Source of the DNA: Bacteroidales bacterium
GTDB lineage: Bacteria; Bacteroidota; Bacteroidia; Bacteroidales; UBA7960
NCBI GenBank assembly: GCA_007120675.1
Contig: SKNE01000007.1
Coordinates: 1-10,893, forward strand
Length of the DNA: 10,893 bases
Direction of reading: 5' to 3'
A program made the translations under genes and the position numbers. Below are positions 1 through 7,324 of the stretch, piece after piece. The number at the start of each line of letters is the position of its first letter. Position 1 is the stretch's first letter. Under the pieces are notes generated by a model. It did not search any database and was not told the origin of the DNA. It worked only from the letters and a program-made list of their open reading frames with translations.

Positions 1-1628
1 CCAGTTGTCCCGCCATAGTGAGTTACGTTGAAAAGCACCACCCGCAAATCATCGATTCGCTTGTTCCGGTTGTCTCGCCCATGATCGCCACGGCCAAGGT
101 ACTGAAAGAAAAGCATGGCAACGACCTGCGCATTGTCTTCATCGGACCCTGCATCGCCAAGAAGGTGGAAGCCGGGGAGGAGCAGTTTGACGGCCTGATT
201 GATGAAGTGATCTCGTTCGTGGAGTTGCGCAGGATGTTCCAAGAGAAAGGCCTGAATGAAGGAAATGTGGAACCAATGGAATTCGATCCGCCGGTGGCGG
301 GCAAAGGGGCCATCTTTCCCATCAGTGGCGGAATGCTTCAGACGGTTGACCTGGAGGAGGATTTTGTAAAGGGCGACATCATCGTGGCCGAAGGTCGCCA
401 CGACATCATTGAAGTCCTTCGCGAGTTTGAAGAGGGCTACCTGGAGGCCAAAATGTTTGACCTCCTTTGCTGCAACGGGTGCATCAACGGCCCTGGAATG
501 AGCCACAAACACCAGTTCTTTTTCAAGCGCAAGAATATCTCCAACTTTGCCAAACGCCGCTTTGACCGCATCGACATGGAAAAATGGCAGGAAGATCTGA
601 ACACTTACCTTCAACTGGAGATGGGCAGGGGGTTTACCGCCAACGATCAGCGGTTCCCCGCGCCTCCCCGCGAAGAAGAGATCAGGGAGGTGCTGAAAAA
701 GTTTGGCAAGAAGGAGCCGGAGGATGAGCTCAACTGCGGAGCCTGCGGCTATGACACCTGCTACGAGCATGCGGTGGCCATCTTGCAGGGACTGGCGGAG
801 TCTGAAATGTGCCTCCCCTATACCATCGATAAGCTCCATGAATATATCACCGAGCTGGATGTGTCCAACAAAAAGCTGGCATCCACCCAGGCAGCCCTCA
901 AGCAGAGTGAGAAGCTGGCTTCCATGGGACAACTGGCGGCAGGGATAGCCCACGAGGTGAATAACCCGCTGGGGGTGGTGATCATGTACAGCCACATCCT
1001 GTTGGATGACATGGACCCTTCCTCCCCGCTTTACCGTGACCTGAAGATGATCGTGGAGCAGGCTGACAGGTGTAAGAAAATCGTTGGGGGACTGCTGAAC
1101 TTTGCCCGGAAGAGCAAGGTGACCATTGATGAGGTAAACGTGAAAAAACTGATCAACAACGGACTCAAGGGGTTTATGTTGCCGGATAACGTGGAGCTGG
1201 ACATACGCATCAATACGCAGAATCCCATGATGGAGTGTGATCATGACCAGATGGTGCAGGTTTTTGCCAACCTGTTCAAGAATGCGGTGGATGCCATGCC
1301 TGACGGGGGCAGACTCAGTATCCTGGTGGGGGATACGGCCGGGGGGGACAACCTGGAGTTCCAGGTTAGTGACACCGGTACGGGCATTCCAAAAGAGAAC
1401 ATGGACAGGATGTTTGAGCCCTTTTTTACCACCAAGGAAACAGGGCATGGAACGGGTCTTGGTCTTCCCATCATTTACGGAATCATCAAGATGCACATGG
1501 GCAATATCAAGGTGGAGTCCAACGATGACCCGTCAAAAGGGCCCACTGGCAGCACTTTCTATGTGAGCCTTCCACGGAAGTCAAAGGAAAAAAGGGAACA
1601 ACTTGCGGAACCCCGTAGTATTGGATAA
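1..1628 (+). CDS. Hydrogenase-like iron-sulfur sensor histidine kinase (5' end missing)
   Basis: The frame is open to the left edge (codons from position 3), so the gene starts outside the window; the GTG at 18 is internal. Residue numbers here count that codon as 1. The N-terminal part resembles the [FeFe]-hydrogenase large-subunit C-terminal domain and keeps all three H-cluster cysteine motifs in modified form: SCPA at 3-14 (L1), GPCIAKKVE at residues 43-51 (L2) and CCNGCINGPG at 151-160 (L3). A 4Fe-4S domain follows with C240, C243, C248 and C265 (CGACGYDTC core). A short coiled-coil linker (about 275-300) leads straight into a HisKA domain (H312 in AHEVNNPLG) and an HATPase domain with N box (about 417-426), G1 (DTGTGIP) and G2 (GHGTGLGLP). 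There is no room for a PAS domain. It probably senses H2 or redox state in the cytoplasm and phosphorylates the receiver encoded 18 bases downstream. Domain calls are strong; the signal is inferred. Related hydrogenase-like sensory proteins are known in anaerobes. Confidence 0.9.
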   Translation, partial: SCPAIVSYVEKHHPQIIDSLVPVVSPMIATAKVLKEKHGNDLRIVFIGPCIAKKVEAGEEQFDGLIDEVISFVELRRMFQEKGLNEGNVEPMEFDPPVAGKGAIFPISGGMLQTVDLEEDFVKGDIIVAEGRHDIIEVLREFEEGYLEAKMFDLLCCNGCINGPGMSHKHQFFFKRKNISNFAKRRFDRIDMEKWQEDLNTYLQLEMGRGFTANDQRFPAPPREEEIREVLKKFGKKEPEDELNCGACGYDTCYEHAVAILQGLAESEMCLPYTIDKLHEYITELDVSNKKLASTQAALKQSEKLASMGQLAAGIAHEVNNPLGVVIMYSHILLDDMDPSSPLYRDLKMIVEQADRCKKIVGGLLNFARKSKVTIDEVNVKKLINNGLKGFMLPDNVELDIRINTQNPMMECDHDQMVQVFANLFKNAVDAMPDGGRLSILVGDTAGGDNLEFQVSDTGTGIPKENMDRMFEPFFTTKETGHGTGLGLPIIYGIIKMHMGNIKVESNDDPSKGPTGSTFYVSLPRKSKEKREQLAEPRSIG

Positions 1629-1646
1629 TCATTTAATCAGTACGTT

Positions 1647-2045
1647 ATGCTAAAGGAAAAGAAAAAAACGGTGCTCATCGTCGATGACGACAGTGACTTT
1701 TTGTTCCAGATGAAGCTGGGGGTGACCGACATGGGTTTTGAGGTGCTCACGGCAGGCACAGAAAAAGAGGCCGAAGACATCATCCAGCGTCAGCGTCCCG
1801 ATCTGGCCATCCTTGACCTGATGATGGAGAACCATGACACCGGCTTTATCCTGTGCCATAAGATCAAACGCAAGTACCCTGACGTACCCATCATCATCGT
1901 CTCAGCCGTAACGGCCGAAACAGGGATGCTGTTTGATGTGACCACCGAAGAGGAGCAGGAGTGGATCAAGGCGGATCTTTTCCTGGATAAGGGCATCAGG
2001 ATGGATCAGCTGCACAAGGAGATCAACAAACTCTTAAAGATATAG
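1647..2045 (+). CDS. Stand-alone response regulator receiver protein
   Basis: This 132-residue protein is a single CheY-like receiver with no output domain. The acidic pocket is D13-D15 (VLIVDDD), the phospho-acceptor is D57 (AILDLMM), the conserved Ser/Thr is S86 (IIIVSAVT) and the conserved lysine is K115. K115 is followed by Gly rather than the usual Pro, and about 15 residues rich in Glu (around 98-108) lengthen the stretch before it. It lies 18 bases after the hydrogenase-like kinase and 3 bases before the receiver-kinase hybrid, so it is most likely a phosphate shuttle between those two, or a regulator that works by protein contact. The receiver assignment is firm; the partner is inferred from gene order. 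Confidence 0.9.
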   Translation: MLKEKKKTVLIVDDDSDFLFQMKLGVTDMGFEVLTAGTEKEAEDIIQRQRPDLAILDLMMENHDTGFILCHKIKRKYPDVPIIIVSAVTAETGMLFDVTTEEEQEWIKADLFLDKGIRMDQLHKEINKLLKI

Positions 2046-2048
2046 GGC

Positions 2049-3173
2049 ATGGAAAAACTTAATCTCCTGGTGGTCGACGATGAACCTGGCATCCGGAGCG
2101 GGGTGGCCCGCATCCTGGAGAACTACACGGTGAGTTACCCCTTCATGGATGAGGATATCGGTTTTGAGGTGGACCTTGCAGAAACGGGAGAGGAAGCCCT
2201 GGAGATCCTTGAAAGCAAAAAAATGGACATCGTGCTCCTGGACAACAAGCTTCCGGGGATACAGGGGATCGAGGTGCTGGAGCACATCAACCAGCAAAAC
2301 ATGGACCTGGTGGTGGTGATGATCACCTCCTATGCATCCCTGGAGCTGGCGGTCAAGGCCACCCGCCAGGGAGCCTATGATTTTGTTCCCAAGCCATTCA
2401 CGCCCAAAGAACTGAGGGCCTCCATCGAAACCATCACCAAGCAGCGTTTTTTGCGCCAGATGACGCAGAAGATGAATGTGGAGGGACGGCAGGTGCGTTT
2501 TCAGTTCCTCTCTGTGCTGTCGCATGAACTGAAAGCCCCCATCAACGCGGTGGAAGGGTACCTGCAGATGATGCAGGACAAACGTTTCGGCGAACGCATG
2601 GATGATTATGCGGATATCGTAAGCCGCTCATTACACCGGATACAGGGGATGCGTAACCTCATCATGGATATGCTGGACTTTACCCGGATAGAAAGCGGAA
2701 AGAAAAAGCGGAAGCTGGAAAGGATCAAACTGTGTGAGCTGGTGCAGCAATGCATCGACTCCTTCCAGCCGCTGTCCATCCAGAAAGACGTGGATGTGTA
2801 CCTTAACTGTAGCGAAAAAATCGGCCTGGAGGCTGACAGGCAAGAGCTGGAGATCATTATGAATAATCTGATATCCAATGCCGTAAAGTATAACAAGCAG
2901 GGAGGAAGGGTGGATATCAACCTGCGACGCGAGGAGGACCGGGTGATCATCAGCGTGGAAGATACAGGCATCGGCATGGAAAAGGAGGATACCGAGAAGT
3001 TGTTTGAGGACTTCATGCGCATCAAAAGTGAACAAACCAAGGACATCAGCGGGAGCGGGCTGGGCCTTTCCATCGTGAAGAAGCTCCTGGACCTGTATGG
3101 TGCCACCATCAGCGTGGAAAGCGAGCCGGGACAGGGCAGTTCCTTCACGCTGGTATTTAAGGAGGACGACTGA
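2049..3173 (+). CDS. Receiver-histidine kinase hybrid protein
   Basis: This 374-residue cytoplasmic protein has a receiver first and a kinase second. The receiver spans about residues 3-130: D10 and D11, phospho-acceptor D65 (VLLDNKLPG), T93 and K115-P116 (FVPKPF). It has an insertion of about 12 residues around positions 27-38, before the second strand. The HisKA domain has H159 (LSHELKAPI), and the HATPase has the N box (NNLISNAVKYN), G1 (EDTGIGM) and G2 (GSGLGLSIVKKL). No transmembrane segment and no DNA-binding domain are seen. The order receiver-then-kinase suggests that phosphorylation of the N-terminal receiver controls the kinase. It sits 3 bases after the stand-alone receiver, so the three genes are very likely co-translated and form one relay. 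Its downstream target is not evident here. Confidence 0.9.
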   Translation: MEKLNLLVVDDEPGIRSGVARILENYTVSYPFMDEDIGFEVDLAETGEEALEILESKKMDIVLLDNKLPGIQGIEVLEHINQQNMDLVVVMITSYASLELAVKATRQGAYDFVPKPFTPKELRASIETITKQRFLRQMTQKMNVEGRQVRFQFLSVLSHELKAPINAVEGYLQMMQDKRFGERMDDYADIVSRSLHRIQGMRNLIMDMLDFTRIESGKKKRKLERIKLCELVQQCIDSFQPLSIQKDVDVYLNCSEKIGLEADRQELEIIMNNLISNAVKYNKQGGRVDINLRREEDRVIISVEDTGIGMEKEDTEKLFEDFMRIKSEQTKDISGSGLGLSIVKKLLDLYGATISVESEPGQGSSFTLVFKEDD

Positions 3174-3199
3174 ATTTTTTAGTAAATCAATAAAAAGCA

Positions 3200-3826
3200 A
3201 TGAAGAAGAAGCATTCCAACCTGCCGGGCAAGACGGTTGAGCGCCTTAGCCAGTACCGGCGGATATTGTATAACAGTATCCACGAGGGTAAAACCAATAT
3301 TTACTCCCACGAGCTGGCTAAGATGATGAACCTTACCCCGGTGCAGGTTCGGCGAGACCTGATGCTGATTGGTTACTCAGGCAGCCAGAGCAAGGGTTAC
3401 GTGATCAAAGACCTGGTGGCCCTGATCGGCAGGATCATCGACAGCAATGAGGGCCAGAAGGTGATCGTGGTGGGTATGGGTAACCTGGGACGAGCCATCA
3501 CCAGTTACTTTGCGGGTAAGCGCGACAAACTGGTCATCGTGGCTGCTTTCGACAATGACTTGCAAAAAGCCGATCGCATTGTGGCCGGTATTCCCTGCCA
3601 CCATATCAGCCAGGTAGCTGACTTCGTTCAAAAGGAGGGGGTAAGCATTGCCATACTCACTGTCTCTCCCGAAGCTGCGCAGGAGGTGAGCAAAACGCTG
3701 CTGAATGCCGGCATCAAGGGCATGCTGAACTACACCTCGGTTCCGCTCACCGTGCCGGATCAGGTACACCTGGAAGAATACGATATTGTAACATCACTTG
3801 AAAAACTGGCTTACCTGGTAAAATGA
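3200..3826 (+). CDS. rex: Redox-sensing transcriptional repressor Rex
   Basis: Rex proteins are dimeric repressors that release DNA when NADH binds, so they derepress fermentation and hydrogenase genes when NADH is high. This 208-residue protein has the family length and layout. An N-terminal winged helix (about 1-80) contains the recognition region around LTPVQVRRDL (45-54) and the typical wing SQSKGYVI. A Rossmann domain follows with the dinucleotide motif VGMGNLGRA (91-99), and there is a C-terminal domain-swap helix (EEYDIVTSLEKLAYLV). The stop overlaps the ribF start by 4 bases (ATGA), so the two are translationally coupled. It lies 26 bases after the hybrid kinase. Its place among hydrogenase genes suggests it regulates this cluster, though I could not find a clear Rex operator in the window. 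Confidence 0.95.
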   Translation: MKKKHSNLPGKTVERLSQYRRILYNSIHEGKTNIYSHELAKMMNLTPVQVRRDLMLIGYSGSQSKGYVIKDLVALIGRIIDSNEGQKVIVVGMGNLGRAITSYFAGKRDKLVIVAAFDNDLQKADRIVAGIPCHHISQVADFVQKEGVSIAILTVSPEAAQEVSKTLLNAGIKGMLNYTSVPLTVPDQVHLEEYDIVTSLEKLAYLVK

Positions 3827-4743
3827 ATGTTTATTATCATACCGCAGAGGCGGCAGGAAAGATTCACGATGCCGTAGTGACCACGGGCTCATTCGATGGA
3901 GTGCACGTGGGCCATAAACTGATTATTAACCGACTCAATGAGATCGCAAAGGATATTGGCGGTGAATCGGTGCTGATCACCTTTTATCCCCATCCCCGGA
4001 AGGTGCTTTATCCTGACCAGGAAAACCTGAAGATGATCAATTCACAGGAAGAAAAGATTGAACTGCTGCGCAAGGCCGGACTGCAGAACCTGGTGATCAT
4101 CCCCTTTTCGCTGGAGTTTTCAAGGACAACCTCCCACGATTTCGTGGTCAATATGCTGATTGGGCATCTGGGCGCCAGGGTGATCGTGGTGGGACACAAT
4201 CACCATTTTGGATATGCCCGCAAAGGCGACTACTCCTACCTTCACCATTTGAGCCGGGACTTGGGATTCGGGGTGGAGGAGATCCCCCTCAAAATGATAG
4301 AAAATGAAACGGTGAGCTCCACCAAGATCCGAAAGGCCCTGGTGGAAGGCAATATTCAACGTGCCAATGCCTACCTGGACCATCAATACATCATCATGGG
4401 CAAGCTCTATGCAGGGAAGCCCATTCCTGGAGATTCGGGCTTACCGAGTCTTGGCATCAACCTGACTGCAGATGAAAAGCTGATACCGCCGCCTGGCATT
4501 TATGCCACCAACGTGATGCTGGAAGAGAAATGCCTGAAGTCAATGACCTTTGTCTGGTACGATAGTGACGGCCTGGCCAGGGTGGAAAGTGCCCTGCTCT
4601 ACGATGAGCTGGCAGTTGCAGGTCAGCAGGCCACCCTCTATTTTTACAAACGGGTGATGGAGAGCAATCCGGCCGGTAACGGTGGCATGGACCCCATGGT
4701 GGTGGAAGAGGCACGGGAAATGGTTGAAGACCTGATCTATTAA
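3823..4743 (+). CDS. ribF: RibF-type FAD synthetase with diverged riboflavin kinase domain
   Basis: RibF normally converts riboflavin to FMN (C-terminal kinase) and FMN to FAD (N-terminal adenylyltransferase). The N-terminal half looks intact: nucleotidyltransferase motif GSFDGVHVGH (22-31), TFYPHP (53-58), the FG..R.GD stretch at 129-136 and the second signature SSTKIRKAL (165-173). The C-terminal half (about 187-306) has the kinase outline, including GIYA and a Glu in VESALLYD that may be the catalytic base. However, the normally conserved (G)FPTAN nucleotide/metal motif reads LPSLG at 207-211, and the GR just before it is lost. The length (306 aa) is normal for RibF. It is translationally coupled to rex. 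FAD synthesis is well supported; riboflavin kinase activity is doubtful from sequence alone. Confidence 0.88.
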   Translation: MNVYYHTAEAAGKIHDAVVTTGSFDGVHVGHKLIINRLNEIAKDIGGESVLITFYPHPRKVLYPDQENLKMINSQEEKIELLRKAGLQNLVIIPFSLEFSRTTSHDFVVNMLIGHLGARVIVVGHNHHFGYARKGDYSYLHHLSRDLGFGVEEIPLKMIENETVSSTKIRKALVEGNIQRANAYLDHQYIIMGKLYAGKPIPGDSGLPSLGINLTADEKLIPPPGIYATNVMLEEKCLKSMTFVWYDSDGLARVESALLYDELAVAGQQATLYFYKRVMESNPAGNGGMDPMVVEEAREMVEDLIY

Positions 4744-4754
4744 GCTGAACCACC

Positions 4755-5540
4755 ATGGATATCTCTGGTAAACAGCATATGACAATGACCTTCCTGGGTA
4801 CGGGTACATCCACCGGGGTGCCGGTGGTGGCCTGCGATTGCCATGTCTGCTCAAGTAAGGATGAGCGCGACACCCGACTAAGGACATCCGTTTTGATCGA
4901 AATGGGCGGACACAATTACGTGATCGATTGCGGTCCCGACTTTCGCTACCAAATGATACGCGAAAAGGTGGAAGACATCAGCGCCATCCTTTTCACACAC
5001 GGGCACCGTGATCATATAGCCGGACTGGACGATGTGAGGGCCTTCAACTACGTGCTAAACAAAACAGTCGACATCTACGCCAGCGAACGGGTGATCGATT
5101 CCATCAACAAGGAATTCCCCTATGTGCTGAAGGAAAAACGCTTCTTTGGGGCACCCCAGCTTCATTTCCATATCATCGACAATAAACCCTTTACCATTAA
5201 CGGAACCCTCTTTTCACCCATCGAGGTGGTTCACCATAAGATGCCCGTCTTTGGCTTCCGGGTGGGCGATCTGAGCTATATCACCGATGCCAGCCACATT
5301 GAGCAGCAGGAGAAAGAAAAGATAAAAGGTAGCAAGGTGTTGGTTATTAACGCACTCAGGAAGTCAAAACACATTTCCCACTTCTCCCTGGAAGAAGCCC
5401 TGCAGGTGATCAGCGAAGTGAAACCGGACAAAGCCTATATCACCCACCTGAGTCATTTCATGGGTGTACACCAGCAGGTGCAGGAGAGCCTCCCGGACAA
5501 CGTTTTTTTGGCTTATGATGGCCTGAGAGTGAAGATTTAG
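4755..5540 (+). CDS. PhnP-like metallo-beta-lactamase-fold hydrolase
   Basis: This protein of about 261 residues belongs to the MBL-fold phosphodiesterase group that includes PhnP and RNase Z-like enzymes. It opens with the strand FLGTGTSTGVP (13-23), then a CDCHVC cluster (27-32) like the structural zinc site of PhnP, then DCGPDFR. The two-metal active-site motif is THGHRDHIAG (H82, H84, D86, H87), with further metal ligands likely in VVHHK, TDAS and THLSH. PhnP itself cleaves a cyclic ribose phosphate, but no phosphonate genes are present, so the substrate here is unknown. Homologues usually begin just before FLGTGTS, so the ATG codons at 4779 or 4785 are also plausible starts. It begins 11 bases after ribF. 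Fold and metal dependence are secure; the biological role is not. Confidence 0.88.
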   Translation: MDISGKQHMTMTFLGTGTSTGVPVVACDCHVCSSKDERDTRLRTSVLIEMGGHNYVIDCGPDFRYQMIREKVEDISAILFTHGHRDHIAGLDDVRAFNYVLNKTVDIYASERVIDSINKEFPYVLKEKRFFGAPQLHFHIIDNKPFTINGTLFSPIEVVHHKMPVFGFRVGDLSYITDASHIEQQEKEKIKGSKVLVINALRKSKHISHFSLEEALQVISEVKPDKAYITHLSHFMGVHQQVQESLPDNVFLAYDGLRVKI

Positions 5541-5562
5541 CCCGAATGGCAAAAAGATTCAC

Positions 5563-5570
5563 TAAATTTG
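5563..5570 (+). promoter_or_regulatory. Candidate -7 promoter element upstream of hydG
   Basis: TAAATTTG fits the Bacteroidota -7 element TAnnTTTG exactly and lies about 24 bases before the hydG start, in the longest gap (53 bases) of the plus-strand gene run. The matching -33 element is weak: only TTTA at 5536-5539, spaced a little too far away. It would split the run into an upstream regulatory unit and a downstream hydG unit. Confidence 0.35.
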
Positions 5571-5593
5571 CAATAAAATAGCCATCAACAACT

Positions 5594-7021
5594 ATGATCT
5601 ATCATCCCGAAACATACCGGATCCCCGATAAGCGGATGCAGCCTTTCATCGATGCGGACGAAATATGGTCCTATCTCAGGCAGGTGAAAGCTGACAAAGG
5701 CCGTGTGCGCGATGTGATTGCCGCGAGCCTGGACAAAAAACGCTTGTCACTGGAGGAGACGGCTGTGCTGATCAATGCCACGGATCCTGAATTGATTGAG
5801 GAGATCAAGGAGGGTGCCAGGACGTTGAAAGAAAAGGTGTATGGCGAACGGATCGTACTGTTTGCCCCGCTCTATGTGGGTGATCTGTGCACCAATAATT
5901 GCCAGTACTGCGGCTTCCGGGCATCCAATAAGGGCGTAAAACGAATTACGCTTTCTGAACCTGAGCTTGTTGCAGAGACCCGTGCGCTCATCGACCAGGG
6001 CCATAAGCGCCTTATCCTGGTATACGGGGAACATCCCAAGTATTCAGCCGAATTCATTGCCGACACCGTGCGCATCGTATATGGTGTCAAGCACGGCAAA
6101 GGGGAGATCAGGCGGGTGAACATCAACGCGGCCCCATTCGACATTCCGGGCTTTCGTACGGTGAAGGAATCGGGCATCGGCACGTTCCAGATCTTCCAGG
6201 AGACGTACCACGAACCCACCTACCGAAAAGTCCACCTGGGCGGCATAAAGCGCAATTATGAGTGGCGGCTGACAGCCCTGGACAGGGCCCAGGAGGCCGG
6301 CATCGATGACGTGGGCATCGGGGCGCTCTTTGGACTGTATGACTGGCGTTTCGAAGTGATGGGGCTGGTGCGCCATGTGAACCATTTTGAAGCCGTCTAC
6401 AATGTGGGACCCCATACCATTTCCTTCCCGAGGATTCAAAATGCGCTGTCCCTCGACATCGAAAAGGAACACCTGGTGAAGGATGAGGAATTTGTCCGCC
6501 TGGTATCCATACTGCGACTGGCCGTGCCCTATACAGGCATGATACTGACGGCCCGTGAACCTGCCGATGTCCGTGACCAGATACTGCGCTTCGGCGTGTC
6601 ACAGATCGACGGTGGCACCAACCTGGAGCTTGGAGGGTATTCCAAGGGGAAGCATGATCACCAGGACCTTACGAAGGGCCAGTTCCAGATCAACGACAAT
6701 CGCTCCCTCTCTGAGATCATGGATGAGCTCATCGGTTCCGGATACATCCCCTCTTTTTGCACCGCCTGTTACCGTCTCGGACGGACAGGGGAGCACTTCA
6801 TGGAATTCTCCGTGCCGGGCTTCATCAAGCGGTTTTGTACGCCCAATGCCCTGCTGACACTGGCCGAATACCTAGAAGATTATGCATCGGACGAAACCAA
6901 AAAGGCGGGATACAGACTCATTGATGAAAAAGTGAATGAGATGGGGGAGGACCGGAGGGTGGACAAGCTGAAGGAAAAGATTGAACAACTGAAGACTGGA
7001 AAACGCGATCTGTACTTCTGA
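5594..7021 (+). CDS. hydG: [FeFe] hydrogenase H-cluster radical SAM maturase HydG
   Basis: HydG is a radical SAM tyrosine lyase that splits tyrosine to make the CO and cyanide ligands of the hydrogenase H-cluster, carried as an Fe(CO)2(CN) synthon. The 475-residue length fits the family. The SAM-binding 4Fe-4S motif is CTNNCQYC (C99, C103, C106). The C-terminal HydG hallmark CxxC-x22-C is present as C389, C392 and C415, the site of the auxiliary cluster with the dangler iron. The stretch YVGDLCTNNCQYCGFR and the region after GPHTISFPR match the HydG/ThiH group, and the C-terminal cysteines separate it from ThiH. It follows the candidate promoter at 5563 and precedes two TM1266-family genes by 25 bases. 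HydE and HydF are not in the window. The assignment is firm. Confidence 0.97.
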   Translation: MIYHPETYRIPDKRMQPFIDADEIWSYLRQVKADKGRVRDVIAASLDKKRLSLEETAVLINATDPELIEEIKEGARTLKEKVYGERIVLFAPLYVGDLCTNNCQYCGFRASNKGVKRITLSEPELVAETRALIDQGHKRLILVYGEHPKYSAEFIADTVRIVYGVKHGKGEIRRVNINAAPFDIPGFRTVKESGIGTFQIFQETYHEPTYRKVHLGGIKRNYEWRLTALDRAQEAGIDDVGIGALFGLYDWRFEVMGLVRHVNHFEAVYNVGPHTISFPRIQNALSLDIEKEHLVKDEEFVRLVSILRLAVPYTGMILTAREPADVRDQILRFGVSQIDGGTNLELGGYSKGKHDHQDLTKGQFQINDNRSLSEIMDELIGSGYIPSFCTACYRLGRTGEHFMEFSVPGFIKRFCTPNALLTLAEYLEDYASDETKKAGYRLIDEKVNEMGEDRRVDKLKEKIEQLKTGKRDLYF

Positions 7022-7046
7022 TATTTTACAGGCAAAAACATCGATT

Positions 7047-7313
7047 ATGCAACAAACCATGATTTTAGGCATCCTGGTTTTCGACCGCATCAAGGAGGCC
7101 GGTCGCACCCAGGAGGTGCTCACAAAACACGCCGATGTGATCCGAACGCGCCTTGGTTTTCATGAGCTGTCGGACAATATCTGCAGCCGGGTGGGAACCA
7201 TTGTGCTTGTGCTGCAGGGAAATCCAGCGCAGTGGACTGCACTGGAAGAAGACCTTGCCGGAATCGGGGGGGTGGAGATCAAAAAGATGACCTTTGACTA
7301 TTTGTTTAAGTAA
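7047..7313 (+). CDS. TM1266-family hydrogenase system putative regulator, copy 1
   Basis: This 88-residue protein resembles the small ACT-like family named after Thermotoga TM1266, annotated as a putative iron-only hydrogenase system regulator and typically found beside hydE/hydG/hydF. Visible features are the start MILGILV, the conserved QEVLTK (22-27) and IRTRLGFH (32-39) blocks, a central hydrophobic strand TIVLVLQGN (51-59) and GVEIKKMTF near the end. There is one cysteine, C46. No DNA-binding motif is seen, so regulation could be by ligand binding or protein contact. It aligns without gaps to the next gene, which begins 11 bases downstream. Family membership is likely; the molecular role of the family is not settled. 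Confidence 0.82.
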   Translation: MQQTMILGILVFDRIKEAGRTQEVLTKHADVIRTRLGFHELSDNICSRVGTIVLVLQGNPAQWTALEEDLAGIGGVEIKKMTFDYLFK

Positions 7314-7324
7314 ATCCACGCATA

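Noticed and set aside
18..20. GTG as start of the hydrogenase-like kinase
   Set aside because: Codons upstream (3-17) are open and encode the conserved SCPA motif, so the gene clearly continues past the left edge.
3174..3199. Possible Rex operator before rex
   Set aside because: The gap is A/T-rich but contains no TTGTGAA-type inverted repeat; the hydG upstream gap (5541-5593) has TTCAC and TTGCAA fragments in the wrong arrangement.
2034..3200. Several minus-strand frames opposite the receiver-kinase hybrid
   Set aside because: They mirror a gene with complete receiver and kinase motifs and show no domain of their own.
4457..4915. Minus-strand frames across the ribF/hydrolase junction
   Set aside because: They span the end of ribF and the start of the MBL gene in antisense, with compositions typical of shadow frames (rich in Pro, Arg, Ser).
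6044..6857. Frames on both strands inside hydG
   Set aside because: HydG is intact with all family cysteines; the overlapping frames have no recognisable motif.
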